Assembly (NCBI RefSeq): GCF_900100265.1
Contig: NZ_LT629696.1
Coordinates: 2,976,001 to 3,040,000 of the forward strand
Length of the DNA stretch: 64,000 bases
Direction: 5' to 3'
From: Leifsonia sp. 466MF
Lineage (GTDB): Bacteria > Actinomycetota > Actinomycetes > Actinomycetales > Microbacteriaceae
Under the pieces are notes generated by a model that was not told where the DNA came from, did not search any database, and saw only the letters and a program-made list of their open reading frames with translations. Shown in pieces: positions 16,733 through 25,355 of this stretch (within the stretch, counting starts at the first letter, position 1; every line of letters begins with the position of its first letter). A program made the position numbers and the translations under genes.

Positions 16733-17748
16733 GCGGCGCCCCCCGCATCCACCGACACCTTGGTGTCCGCGTTGTGGAACACGAACTCCTCGATGTCCAC
16801 ACCCCGCACCTCGGCCACGGCGCCGACGAGGATCTGCATCACCAGCGCCTCGAGCACCGCGCGCTGGGCGGCGGGAAGTTTGGGCAGGCGCACCGGGTGC
16901 AGGGTGCTCGTCGCAGCAATGGACTCGGCCGAGATGAGCACGACGTGGTGGCCGGCGTCCGCCAGCGTCGTCGCCAGATCGAGTTCCCGGCTGTCGCCGA
17001 AGACCACGTGCACCCCGTCGCCCGCCGACTCCATCGAGCCGTGCAGGTACTGCCGCGTGCTCATCCCGGTCGCCGGGATGCGGGCCACCTCACGGAACAG
17101 CAGCGCACCCGCCTCGGCCGATCCGACCGCCGGTCCCGCGCCGACGAAATCGCTCGACGAGACCGTCGCGAACAGTTCGGCGAGCGCCGAGACCGGAGCA
17201 GTCAGTCGATCCTCCACCTCGGCGAACGTCTCGGCCAGCCGCGCCCATCCTGCATCGGGCGTCCCGCCGTCCCAGACATCGGCGAGCAGCCCGAGCGCCG
17301 CGACGGTCGCCGTGTACCCCAGGGTCGAGGCGTAGCTGTCGGCCAGGTTGCCGAGCGACAACGTCGAGGCGATGCGCCCGATCGGCGACGGCTCGCTGTT
17401 CACGACCGCGAAGCGCAGCTCCTCCGGCACCGACTCGAGCACCGCCAAGGTCTCGGCGCTGCGGCCGCTCTGCGAGATCCCGACGATGGGATGCACGCTC
17501 GGCGGGAACGGCACGGGGTAGTCCCCAGCGCCGAGGCGCAACGAGTGGATGCCGCGCGAGCGCAGCTCCCAGACCGGCGCGCACGCCGCGGCGAGGCTCG
17601 CGCCGATCCCGACGAAGATCGGGCCGGGTCCCGCGAGCTGGCCGAGCGCCGAGCGCGCTTCGACCTGATCGGCGATCAGCGGGATCGCCCGGCCGAGCTC
17701 CTCCGCCTGCGTCGCCCGCGCGGACGCGTACGTGATGTACCCCTTCAT
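16729..17748 (-). CDS. SIS-domain phosphosugar isomerase/deaminase-like protein
   Basis: A 339-residue protein with two SIS (sugar isomerase) domains, like the isomerase half of GlmS and the AgaS/FrlB group of aminosugar- or fructoselysine-phosphate enzymes. The phosphosugar-binding signature is VGISQSGRSAET (about residues 88-99). The second domain carries REVARIPATGMSTRQYLHGSME, where GMSTRQYLHG resembles the conserved E-x-x-H-G segment of the family. ATG 17748 overlaps the upstream stop. It is directly upstream of the BadF kinase, so a sugar phosphate made by that kinase may be its substrate. Confidence 0.83.
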   Translation of the reverse strand: MKGYITYASARATQAEELGRAIPLIADQVEARSALGQLAGPGPIFVGIGASLAAACAPVWELRSRGIHSLRLGAGDYPVPFPPSVHPIVGISQSGRSAETLAVLESVPEELRFAVVNSEPSPIGRIASTLSLGNLADSYASTLGYTATVAALGLLADVWDGGTPDAGWARLAETFAEVEDRLTAPVSALAELFATVSSSDFVGAGPAVGSAEAGALLFREVARIPATGMSTRQYLHGSMESAGDGVHVVFGDSRELDLATTLADAGHHVVLISAESIAATSTLHPVRLPKLPAAQRAVLEALVMQILVGAVAEVRGVDIEEFVFHNADTKVSVDAGGAA

Positions 17749-18905
17749 CGGAGTCCCCCTGACTGTGCTGGGCTGGTTGCTCGCGAGCCGGTTGCTGCCG
17801 AGCTGGATGGTGTGGTCGCTGCGCTCGGGTCCCAGTCGGGCGGGAGCGGCTCGACGGGCGGCGCCGTGCTGTCGATGGCGACGGGCACGCCGGAGCGCGC
17901 CGACTCCTCGACCGCGAGCATGACCTCGAGCGCGTGGAACGCGAGCGGGCCGGACGCGCGCGGAGGCCGGCCGTCGCGCAGGGCGCGGGCAAACTCCAGC
18001 ACGCCGACACCGCGTTCCCGGTGGGCTCCGGGCGCGGGGACCTCGCTCCAGGCGTGGTCGCGGTCGTCGCCGGCGAGCACCCGCGTCGGTCCGTCGAAGC
18101 CGCTGACCGGCACCTCGAGCACGCCCTCCGATCCGGTGATCTCGAACGCCTGCCGCCGCCGTGGCGAGTCGAAGCTGTACACGGAGGTGCCGACCACACC
18201 GGAGGCGAACCGCGTCAGCACGCTGAGATGTGTGTCGACCTCGACGGGGAACCGCAGACCCGCGTCCGGTCCTGACCCGACGACGCGTTCGGCGCGCGGA
18301 CGCTGGCCCATCGCCTCCACTTGGACGATCGGGCCGAGCAGCTGGATCATCGTGCTGACGTAGTACGGGCCGATGTCGAACAGCGGACCGGCGCCCCGGG
18401 CGAACAGGAACTGCGGCCGCGGGTGCCAGGCATCCGGTCCGGGGCCTTGCATGAGGGTGAGCAGCGTCCTGGGCTCTCCGACCGCACCGTCGAGCAGCAG
18501 CCGCTGCGCGTTCTGGATGCCCTCGCCGAGGATCGTGTCCGGCGCGTTGGCTACGACGACGCCGGCCTCCTGCGCTGCGTCGAGCACCGCGCGGGCCGAC
18601 GCCAGGTCGAGCGTGAGGGGCTTCTCGCCCCAGACGTGCTTGCCCGCCGCGATGGCGGCGAGCGCGACGTCGGCGTGGGCGGCCGGAATGGTCAGGTTGA
18701 CGACGATCTCGATGTCGTCGCGTGCCAGCAGGTCGGCGACGGTGGGCGCGGCCTCCACGCCGTACCGGTCGGCCTGCGCCGCGGCGCGCTCCACGTCGAG
18801 ATCGGCGATCGCGACCACCCGCACGTCCGGGTACGTCGCGAGCGAGCGCAGGTACTCGTCCGAGATGTTTCCTGCGCCGACGATCCCGACGCCGGTGGCG
18901 GTCAT
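17745..18905 (-). CDS. Gfo/Idh/MocA family oxidoreductase
   Basis: A 386-residue NAD(P)-dependent sugar dehydrogenase. The Rossmann start is GVGIVGAGNISDEYL, the EKP motif is HVWGEKPLTLDLASA and the catalytic region DIGPYYVSTMIQLLGP gives the Asp/Tyr pair of the family. It is somewhat longer than average, with a low-complexity Ser/Ala/Thr tail of about 20 residues. ATG 18905 overlaps the stop of the TIM-barrel gene by 4 bp. In characterised systems Gfo enzymes next to TIM-barrel isomerases oxidise a ring carbon of a glycoside or inositol; that is the likely role here. Confidence 0.85.
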   Translation of the reverse strand: MTATGVGIVGAGNISDEYLRSLATYPDVRVVAIADLDVERAAAQADRYGVEAAPTVADLLARDDIEIVVNLTIPAAHADVALAAIAAGKHVWGEKPLTLDLASARAVLDAAQEAGVVVANAPDTILGEGIQNAQRLLLDGAVGEPRTLLTLMQGPGPDAWHPRPQFLFARGAGPLFDIGPYYVSTMIQLLGPIVQVEAMGQRPRAERVVGSGPDAGLRFPVEVDTHLSVLTRFASGVVGTSVYSFDSPRRRQAFEITGSEGVLEVPVSGFDGPTRVLAGDDRDHAWSEVPAPGAHRERGVGVLEFARALRDGRPPRASGPLAFHALEVMLAVEESARSGVPVAIDSTAPPVEPLPPDWDPSAATTPSSSAATGSRATSPAQSGGLR

Positions 18906-19618
18906 GCGTCCACCGCCCGCGGGAGGCGCTCGGCGAAGAACGCGGCGTTGCGCTCGACGAGCGGGAACACATCCCCCTCGTGCACGACCACCTCGACCAC
19001 CGGTAGCTCCAGCGATCGGGCGGCGGCGATGGCCGCGGTGACGTCGAACGGGTTGGTGCCGTCCTCCTTGACGTGCAGGAAGCGCACCCGGTCGCCGAGT
19101 CTCGGGATGAGGCCGAGCACGTCCTCGCCGCCGACCGCCGCCCAATAGGTGTCGAGCTCCAGCACGACAGCGGGGTCGAGCGCGTCGACCAGCACGTCAT
19201 AGGCCGTCCGGCCGTCGACCGACTGCGAGAACTCGAAGTCGTGGTTGTGGTACCCGATGCGGATGCCGCGTTCGGCCGCCACCGGAACCACCGCATTGAT
19301 CGCGTCGGCGAGGGCCAGCACGCCGTCGCGGTCGGCGATGCTCACCGGCGGCACGAAGGGGACGATGACGGTCTCGATGCCGAGGCTCTCCGCCGCATCG
19401 AGCACGGCGTCGCGGTCGAGCTCCGTGATCTTGGCGTGCGCGGTCGACGCGATGAGACCCGTGGCGGCGAGCGCGGCGCGCAGCCCCGCGGTGTCGCTCA
19501 GGATGTCGTACGGCTCCACTTGGGTGAAGCCGTAGCCCGCCAGGCGTTCGAGAGTGCCCTCGAGCCGGCCCGGGCCGATGTCCTCGCGGACGCTGTACAG
19601 CTGGATTCCGAGACTCAC
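18902..19618 (-). CDS. Sugar phosphate isomerase/epimerase-like TIM barrel (AP endonuclease family 2)
   Basis: A 238-residue xylose-isomerase-like TIM barrel. Metal ligands expected for the fold are visible in GIRIGYHNHDFEF, VLELDTYWA and VRFLHVKED. The start is GTG 19618 in a GTGA overlap with the amine oxidase stop. Relatives include inosose dehydratase, 3-keto-sugar epimerases such as YcjR, and subunits of C-deglycosidases, all of which act on products of Gfo-type dehydrogenases. A paralogue lies at 31189. Substrate unknown. Confidence 0.83.
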   Translation of the reverse strand: MSLGIQLYSVREDIGPGRLEGTLERLAGYGFTQVEPYDILSDTAGLRAALAATGLIASTAHAKITELDRDAVLDAAESLGIETVIVPFVPPVSIADRDGVLALADAINAVVPVAAERGIRIGYHNHDFEFSQSVDGRTAYDVLVDALDPAVVLELDTYWAAVGGEDVLGLIPRLGDRVRFLHVKEDGTNPFDVTAAIAAARSLELPVVEVVVHEGDVFPLVERNAAFFAERLPRAVDA

Positions 19619-21639
19619 GCGCCGTGCCCTCCGTGATCGTGCGTGTGCGCATCCGCGTGGCCGTCGCCGTGCCCGTGATGACCGGGCGCGCAGTGGTCGC
19701 CGACCGACTCCGGGATGTCGAGGGTCGGGTTGGCGCCGAAGAACCCGTGCGGCTTGAGCACGAACCCCGCCGAGTCGACCGGCATCACCGGCCAATCCTC
19801 GATGCGCGGGAAGTGCGTCAGCCCGAAGGTGTGCCAGAGCACGATGTCGGCGTTGTCGACGTCGCGGTCCGCGGCCGTCCACTTCGGGAGGCCGGCGCCG
19901 CCCCGGTGCATGTTGACGAAGTCGCCCGCCGGGTACAGCTCGGCGGGTTCGTAGGGCGTGACCCACAGGTGCTTGGCCGAGTAGGTGGCGCGCTGGTGGA
20001 TGTCGGAGAGCTCGTCGGCCAGCAGGGCGGGTTTCCCCTCCGGGTAGAGCACGTACCCGACGGCGCCGCCGAGCCGGTTCCTCCTGCCCGGGTTCGAGAC
20101 GAGCCAGACCCGGTTCTTCGCGTTGTCCGCCATCCGCTGCGCCTCCTTCTCCGTGCGCAGCCGGGTGACCGTCTGGGTGATGCCGGTACCGGTCGGGTTC
20201 TCCGGCCCGCGCGGGACGAGCACCGCCTCCAGCTCGTCGACCGCGTTCTCCACGCCGTCGACCATCATGTCGAGACGCGCCGAGAAGAGGTGCTGGTGAT
20301 ACGGCGCCCCGAGGCCGGGAGCGAGCTCCGACGCGTAGGCGTAGCCCGGGCCCGGGTACGCGGAGGTGAACACGACGCCGGTGGCCTTCACCTCCAGCTC
20401 GATGTTGCCGTCGAGCGAGAAGTACCAGTAGAAGCCGTAGTCATAGTTGCCCACGGTCACGAAGAAGCTGACCACCAGCCGGCGGTTGCGGCGGGAGTCG
20501 CTCGAGCCGTTCCAGTTGTCGAAGTGCTTCCAGAGGATCCCGGCGTCCTCCTCGTGGATGCAGATCGCCTGGGGGATGACGCGCACGTTCCCGGCGTTGT
20601 CGGCCAGGGTCGCATCCAGATAGGTGATGTCTCCGACGCAGTCGCAGCCGAGCTCCAGCGAGTTCGCGAAGCCGCCCAGCAGGTACTCGCCGCAGTCGAA
20701 GAAGTTCTGGAACCAGCGCTGCGGGCTCGGGTCGCCGTAGGGCACCATCATCTCGGCGATGGATGCGCGGTAGAGCACCGGGCGCTGCACTCCGTCGTCC
20801 GCGATGGACACGTTGTGGAAGACCAGCCCCTCGCGCTGGTCGAACGACACCTGCAGCTTCCAGCCCAGCCACGACAGGACGCCGTTCTCGTCGATGGTGA
20901 AGCTCGGACCGTCCGGCTGGCTGATCTCGATCGGCTTGAGGCCTGCGCGCTCGGGCTTCCCCACCCACTCCGGGAGGTGGAAGTTGCCGTCCTCCTGCGG
21001 CACGGGCAGCTCGACGTAGTCGATCACGTCGAGCACCTCGCGGGTCACGACGTCCACCATCACCGTCACGCCGTCGACGGGATGCGCCCAGCCGAGGTCG
21101 TCCGGCGTCTTCTGCACGAAGGTGAAGCAGCGCTGGATGCGTCGGCCGGCCTCGTCGGTCGCCGGAGCGCCGGCCGAGAGCGGGTTCACGCGCAGTGTCG
21201 AGATGTCGGTGAGGCCGCGCTTCGCCATGGCCGCGAGCCAGCGCTCGTCCTGGTGGACGATCTCCTCGACGAGCCCGAACTCGGCCAGGACCACCGGAAC
21301 CTGGCCGTCTGCCGGGTCGAGCTCCACCACCGACACGAGGCGGTCCTCCGCCGGGCAGACGACGGCGTCGTGGGACGCTCCCGTGGCGAAGTCCACCAGC
21401 ATCGCGCGGAACCGGCGGGCCTCCGGCCGGGACCCCGGGGCGAGCAGAGTGCGCTTGTCCTGCTCGAGCAGGCCGAAATAGGACACATGTCCGTCAGGCC
21501 CGAGCAGCCCCTCCCGCTCGAGGATCGCCCGCGAGGCGGCGACCTCCTCCGGCCGGAGGCTCGCCAGGGCGGCCGCGATGGCGGCGTCGGCCTCCGGGTC
21601 CGCGTACGGTGCGGTAGGCGCTTGGGCGGTTTCGGTCAC
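19615..21639 (-). CDS. Copper amine oxidase (primary-amine oxidase, topaquinone)
   Basis: A 674-residue copper/topaquinone amine oxidase converting a primary amine, O2 and water to aldehyde, ammonia and H2O2. The cofactor Tyr is in VTVGNYDYGF (about residue 399). The catalytic Asp is in FFDCGEYLLGG (about 315), and copper ligands are in YHQHLFSARLDM and LTHFPRIEDWPVMPV. The last 25 residues form a His/Asp/Gly-rich tail (HGHGDGHADAHTHDHGGHG) likely to hold metal. No signal peptide is seen. GTG 21639 follows the GntR stop by one base. An amine oxidase inside a sugar-type operon is unusual and suggests an amine-bearing substrate. Confidence 0.9.
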   Translation of the reverse strand: MTETAQAPTAPYADPEADAAIAAALASLRPEEVAASRAILEREGLLGPDGHVSYFGLLEQDKRTLLAPGSRPEARRFRAMLVDFATGASHDAVVCPAEDRLVSVVELDPADGQVPVVLAEFGLVEEIVHQDERWLAAMAKRGLTDISTLRVNPLSAGAPATDEAGRRIQRCFTFVQKTPDDLGWAHPVDGVTVMVDVVTREVLDVIDYVELPVPQEDGNFHLPEWVGKPERAGLKPIEISQPDGPSFTIDENGVLSWLGWKLQVSFDQREGLVFHNVSIADDGVQRPVLYRASIAEMMVPYGDPSPQRWFQNFFDCGEYLLGGFANSLELGCDCVGDITYLDATLADNAGNVRVIPQAICIHEEDAGILWKHFDNWNGSSDSRRNRRLVVSFFVTVGNYDYGFYWYFSLDGNIELEVKATGVVFTSAYPGPGYAYASELAPGLGAPYHQHLFSARLDMMVDGVENAVDELEAVLVPRGPENPTGTGITQTVTRLRTEKEAQRMADNAKNRVWLVSNPGRRNRLGGAVGYVLYPEGKPALLADELSDIHQRATYSAKHLWVTPYEPAELYPAGDFVNMHRGGAGLPKWTAADRDVDNADIVLWHTFGLTHFPRIEDWPVMPVDSAGFVLKPHGFFGANPTLDIPESVGDHCAPGHHGHGDGHADAHTHDHGGHGA

Positions 21640-21640
21640 G

Positions 21641-22414
21641 TCAGGACTCCGTTCGGTTGTGGCGGGAGAAGTAGGTGCGGAGGCGATAGCGGTCGCCGGC
21701 GTACTGGACGGTCGAGGCGAGCACCGCCCGCTCCGACCGGTTGCGCACCACCTGGTGCATCACGAGGGTCGGTGTTCCCGGCTGGACGCCGAGCTGGCCT
21801 GCGACGTCGGCGCTCGCCTCGCGCGCCTCGATGGTCGTCTCCGCGTTGGCGAGCTCGTTGCCGGTCTCGGTGAGCGCCTCGTACAGCGAGGAGGTCTCGA
21901 AGTCGTAGCTCTCGGCGTCCGGAAGCAGGGCGGCCGGGATGAGCGCCCAGTCGAGGGCGATCGGAACGCCGCCGAGCATCCGCACGCGGCCCAGCCGGAA
22001 GATCGGGAGGCCCGGGGCGATGCCGAGCAATTCGGCGTCGTCGATGGTGGAGGGGGCGACGCTCGCCTGCAGCACGCGCGAGCTCGCCGCCAGTCCCATC
22101 CGCTCGGCCGTCTCGCTGAACGACTCGAGGCTGTTCGGCCACTCGTTGCGCTGATCGCTCTCGCCGGACACGTACCAGCCCCGGCCGTGCGACGGCGCGA
22201 GCGCGCCGTCCTCGACGAGGGCCTGCAGTGCTTTGCGGAGAGTGACGCGGCTGATCCCGAGCGTCAGGCAGAGCTCCCGCTCGGGTGGAAGGCGCGCGCC
22301 AGCGGGCAGTGAGCCGGAGGCGATCCGCTCGCGCAGGGAGTCGGCCGCCTGCATCCAGAGCGGGTCCGGGTAGTCGGTCCGGACGACGCCCGTCGTGGTC
22401 GGTGTCGTCGTCAT
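21641..22414 (-). CDS. GntR-family regulator, HutC/UTRA type
   Basis: A 257-residue repressor. The winged helix is LPPERELCLTLGISRVTLRKALQALVEDG (about residues 43-71, shown here only to define the helix-turn-helix span), followed by a UTRA ligand domain ending DRYRLRTYFSRHNRTES. The HutC class generally senses sugars, phosphosugars or amino acids. ATG 22414 overlaps the Gfo stop by 4 bp. It is closely related to the GntR protein at 29393; both share a stretch around LESFxETAxRMGLAASS. It likely binds the TGGTCTAT/ATAGACCA site at 23506 upstream of its own operon. Confidence 0.88.
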   Translation of the reverse strand: MTTTPTTTGVVRTDYPDPLWMQAADSLRERIASGSLPAGARLPPERELCLTLGISRVTLRKALQALVEDGALAPSHGRGWYVSGESDQRNEWPNSLESFSETAERMGLAASSRVLQASVAPSTIDDAELLGIAPGLPIFRLGRVRMLGGVPIALDWALIPAALLPDAESYDFETSSLYEALTETGNELANAETTIEAREASADVAGQLGVQPGTPTLVMHQVVRNRSERAVLASTVQYAGDRYRLRTYFSRHNRTES

Positions 22415-23451
22415 CGCTCGAGGCTCACCGTCTCCCAGACGCCCGAGCGCATCGAGGCGTAGCAGGCGTCGAGGATGCAGTTGACGACGAAGCCGTCGTC
22501 GAACGTCTCGTCCGGCTCCCGCCCCTCGGCGAAGCGCTCGACGAAATGCCGCATCTCCTGGCTGAACCCGTAGGCGCGCGCCTCCTCCGGGACCGGGTAG
22601 ACCCATCCCGTCTCGGCGTCCGCCTTCTCGACCAGGTAACCGGCGGGATTCTCGATGAAGCCCCAGACCGGAGTGTGCGACGTGTCGGTGACGAGGCGCC
22701 CGGCGGTGCCGACGAGCTCGTGGCGCAGCTGCATCCCGCCCTTCTCGATCCACGACGACTCGATCTGCGCCAGCTGACCGCCCGCGAACTTCAGGAGGGC
22801 GATGGCGGTGTCCTCTCCGGTGGTCTTATCCGCGTGGGCCATCGTCGCGCCCCACGCGAAGACCTCGGTGACCGGGTTGCCCTTCCCGAAGAAGTGGCGT
22901 GCGGACTCGACGGTGTGGCAGCCCATGTCGAGCAGGGCTCCACCGCCGGCCGTCTCGGCGTCCCAGAAGTGCGGGGCGTGCGGGCCGGAGTGCGCCTCCC
23001 GCGCCCGCATGGTGAGCGGGTCGCCGATGGCGCCGGCGACGACCATCTGGTGGGCCTTCGCGATGTTCGGCGAGAAGACCGAGCTCTCCGCATAGCCGTG
23101 CCAGACACCGGCGTCGCGCACGATACGGAGGATCTCCGCCGCCTCTGCTCCGGTGCGGGCGAGCGGCTTGGTGCACACGATGCCCTTGCCCGCGGCCGCG
23201 GCGATGCGGACCGCCTCGACGTGCACCTCGTTGGGGAGGGCGATGACGACGAGGTCGATCTCCGGGTCGGCGCACAGGGCCGCCATGTCGTCGTACTGAC
23301 GCGGGATGGGGCCCCACTTCCCGGCGAAGGCCTGAGCGCGGGCGAGGTCGCGCGAGTAGGTGGCGACGAGCTCGGCCCCGCGGACGTCTTGGAGGGCGTC
23401 CGCGTACGTGTCGGCGATGAAGCCGGAACCGAGGAGTCCTACTCGAATCAC
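22411..23451 (-). CDS. Gfo/Idh/MocA family oxidoreductase
   Basis: A 346-residue dehydrogenase and first gene of the long minus-strand operon. Rossmann motif VIRVGLLGSGFIADTYADA, KP motif GIVCTKPLARTGAEA (with Thr-Lys-Pro in place of Glu-Lys-Pro) and catalytic segment LLDMGCHTVESARHF with the conserved Asp and His. The frame is open upstream to 23541, but GTG 23451 has GGAGG four nt upstream and gives the normal N-terminus. It is divergent from the family-5 binding protein gene, with a shared regulatory region, so import and oxidation are probably co-induced. Confidence 0.87.
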   Translation of the reverse strand: MIRVGLLGSGFIADTYADALQDVRGAELVATYSRDLARAQAFAGKWGPIPRQYDDMAALCADPEIDLVVIALPNEVHVEAVRIAAAAGKGIVCTKPLARTGAEAAEILRIVRDAGVWHGYAESSVFSPNIAKAHQMVVAGAIGDPLTMRAREAHSGPHAPHFWDAETAGGGALLDMGCHTVESARHFFGKGNPVTEVFAWGATMAHADKTTGEDTAIALLKFAGGQLAQIESSWIEKGGMQLRHELVGTAGRLVTDTSHTPVWGFIENPAGYLVEKADAETGWVYPVPEEARAYGFSQEMRHFVERFAEGREPDETFDDGFVVNCILDACYASMRSGVWETVSLER

Positions 23452-23482
23452 ATTTCCTCCTGCTGGAACGGGTGTGATCGCC

Positions 23483-23579
23483 ATAGTAGCCATGTGGTAC
23501 GCCATTGGTCTATACCGAAACCCGTGATAGACCAGAAACAAAATACCTCTTGCTACCTCTATGGACCGCTATGTATGCT
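23483..23579. promoter_or_regulatory. Divergent promoters with GntR/HutC-type operator
   Basis: TGGTCTAT (23506-23513) and ATAGACCA (23527-23534) form an inverted repeat. The first half extends to TGGTCTATACC, close to the TGGTCTAGACCA sites bound by DasR/NagR-type GntR proteins. For the plus-strand binding protein TTGCTA (23550-23555) and TATGCT (23574-23579) are 18 nt apart. On the minus strand TACTAT (23483-23488) is a -10 box whose -35 would fall in the operator. A further TGGTAC lies at 23495. Confidence 0.65.
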
Positions 23580-23617
23580 CGCGGTCAATCCATCACCCCG
23601 AACCCGAGGAGAATGCA

Positions 23618-25294
23618 GTGCGACCACGCAAGTCGATGAAGATGCGAGTGGCTGCGGCTCTCGCGACGGTGGCGGCGGCCACGCTGATCATCACGGGATG
23701 CGCCGGCAGCGGCGCGTCCAGCAGCTCCCGCTACCTGAACGTGTACTCCGGCAACCCCGGCAACCTGACTGACAACTTCAACCCGTTCGTCGCCGACGTC
23801 GCCTACGGCGCGAACGGCGCCGTGCTCGGCGCGGTCTACGAGCCGCTCTTCTACTTCAACTCCGCCAAGAACGAGAAGCCGCAGCCGTGGCTCGGCACCG
23901 AGTACACCGTCTCGCCGGACGGCCTCACCTACACCGTGACCCTGCGCGACGGCGTGCAGTGGCAGGACGGCAAGCCGTTCACCGCGGCCGACGTCGCCTA
24001 CACGTACAACCTGCTTGAGAAGAAGCCGGAGCTGAACCTCTACGGCCTCAAGATCGCCGAGGCGAAGGCCGTCGACGACACCCACGTCACCATCACGCTC
24101 AGCCAGCCGGACTACCCCAACGAGTACCGCCTGCTCGGCCTCACCTTCATCGTGCCGGAGCACATCTGGTCGTCCATCTCCGACCCGGCGAAGACCACCA
24201 ACCAGAAGCCGATCGGCACCGGAGCCTTCGACTTCGGGCAGTTCACCCCGCAGTCGGTGACCCTCACGGCCAACAAGGACTACTACCAGAAGGGACAGCC
24301 GGCGATCCCCGGCATCCGGCTGGTCACGTCCACCGGCAACGCCGCGGCGCTCAACTCGCTCAACGCGGGCCAGATCGACTGGGCCGGCATCGCGCTGCAG
24401 GATGTGCAGAAGTCGTTCGTCGACAAGGACAAGAAGTACAACAAGTACACGTCCATCCCCGCCGACATCAAGGTGCTGATGCCGAACCTCAGCAAGGCGC
24501 CCTTCGACGACCTCGCCTTCCGTCAGGCGCTCAGCCTCTCGATCGACCGCGACGCGATCATCAAGCAGGCGTTCGGAGGGACCGACACCCCGGCCAACCC
24601 GACGAGCCTCCTGCAGCCGCGGGACGAGGCCTACATCCCGGCCGACTACACGGGCAAGACGCTCGACCAGGATGTGGACAAGGCCAAGAAGATCCTCACC
24701 GACGCCGGCTACTCGTACGACGGCTCGGGCAACCTGATCGGCAAGGACGGCCAGCCGGTGAAGTTCAAGATCACCACTGTCACGGGCTACACCGACACGA
24801 TCACCGCCAACCAGCTGCTGGTGCAGGACTTCCAGAAGATCGGCGTTCAGGCGACCCCGGAGGAGCTGTCGCTCGGCGCCTACTCCACCGCTCGCCAGAA
24901 CGGCTCGTTCGACCTCCTGGACGACCGCATCCCGACCGGCCCGAACCCCTTCCAGCAGTTCAGCGACAGCCTGGACTCGGCCAAGACGGCACCGGTCGGC
25001 AAGCCGGCCAACGCCAACTTCGTGCGCTTCCAGGACCCGAAGGTCGACCAGCTGATCGCGCAGGCGGGCGGCACCAACGACCCGGCTCAGCTGACCAGCG
25101 CCTACCAGGCGCTCGGCACCTACTTCGCCGAGAACCAGCCGTACATCATCCTCAGCCAGAACGGCGCGGTGACCACCTACCGCGACCAGTACTTCACCGG
25201 GATGCCCACGCCCGACAACCTGTGGGCGACCCCGTCCAACTGGCTGTCCGGCAACATCGGCTACATCGCCAAGTCGCTGAAGCCCGTCAAGTGA
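23618..25294 (+). CDS. ABC transporter substrate-binding lipoprotein, family 5
   Basis: A 558-residue extracellular binding lipoprotein of the peptide/nickel/oligosaccharide class. The signal peptide ends in lipobox IITGC near residue 28 of the predicted protein. Typical family-5 segments include YTVTLRDGVQWQDGKPFTAA and KPIGTGAFDFGQFTP, and DLAFRQALSLSIDRDAI lies midway. The start is GTG 23618, six nt after AGGAG. Family-5 binders import peptides, but many bind cello-, chito- or other oligosaccharides. The surrounding Gfo, SIS and kinase genes favour a glycoside here. A paralogue is encoded at 32719. Confidence 0.88.
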   Translation: MRPRKSMKMRVAAALATVAAATLIITGCAGSGASSSSRYLNVYSGNPGNLTDNFNPFVADVAYGANGAVLGAVYEPLFYFNSAKNEKPQPWLGTEYTVSPDGLTYTVTLRDGVQWQDGKPFTAADVAYTYNLLEKKPELNLYGLKIAEAKAVDDTHVTITLSQPDYPNEYRLLGLTFIVPEHIWSSISDPAKTTNQKPIGTGAFDFGQFTPQSVTLTANKDYYQKGQPAIPGIRLVTSTGNAAALNSLNAGQIDWAGIALQDVQKSFVDKDKKYNKYTSIPADIKVLMPNLSKAPFDDLAFRQALSLSIDRDAIIKQAFGGTDTPANPTSLLQPRDEAYIPADYTGKTLDQDVDKAKKILTDAGYSYDGSGNLIGKDGQPVKFKITTVTGYTDTITANQLLVQDFQKIGVQATPEELSLGAYSTARQNGSFDLLDDRIPTGPNPFQQFSDSLDSAKTAPVGKPANANFVRFQDPKVDQLIAQAGGTNDPAQLTSAYQALGTYFAENQPYIILSQNGAVTTYRDQYFTGMPTPDNLWATPSNWLSGNIGYIAKSLKPVK

Positions 25295-25300
25295 CCCCTC

Positions 25301-25334
25301 GGCGCGGGACGGCGGTCACCCGTCGTCCCGCGCC
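25301..25334 (+). terminator. GC-rich hairpin after the family-5 binding protein
   Basis: Arms 25301-25314 and 25321-25334 pair over 14 bp with one mismatch and a 6-nt loop, starting 6 bp after the stop codon. It precedes the permease gene of the same operon, so partial termination or message stabilisation is likelier than full termination. Confidence 0.6.
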
Positions 25335-25355
25335 CCGACCCGGCGGGACCACCTC

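Noticed and set aside
19615..19690. C-terminal His-rich stretch of the amine oxidase as a separate small metal-binding gene
   Set aside because: It is in frame with and continuous to the oxidase, without its own start site.
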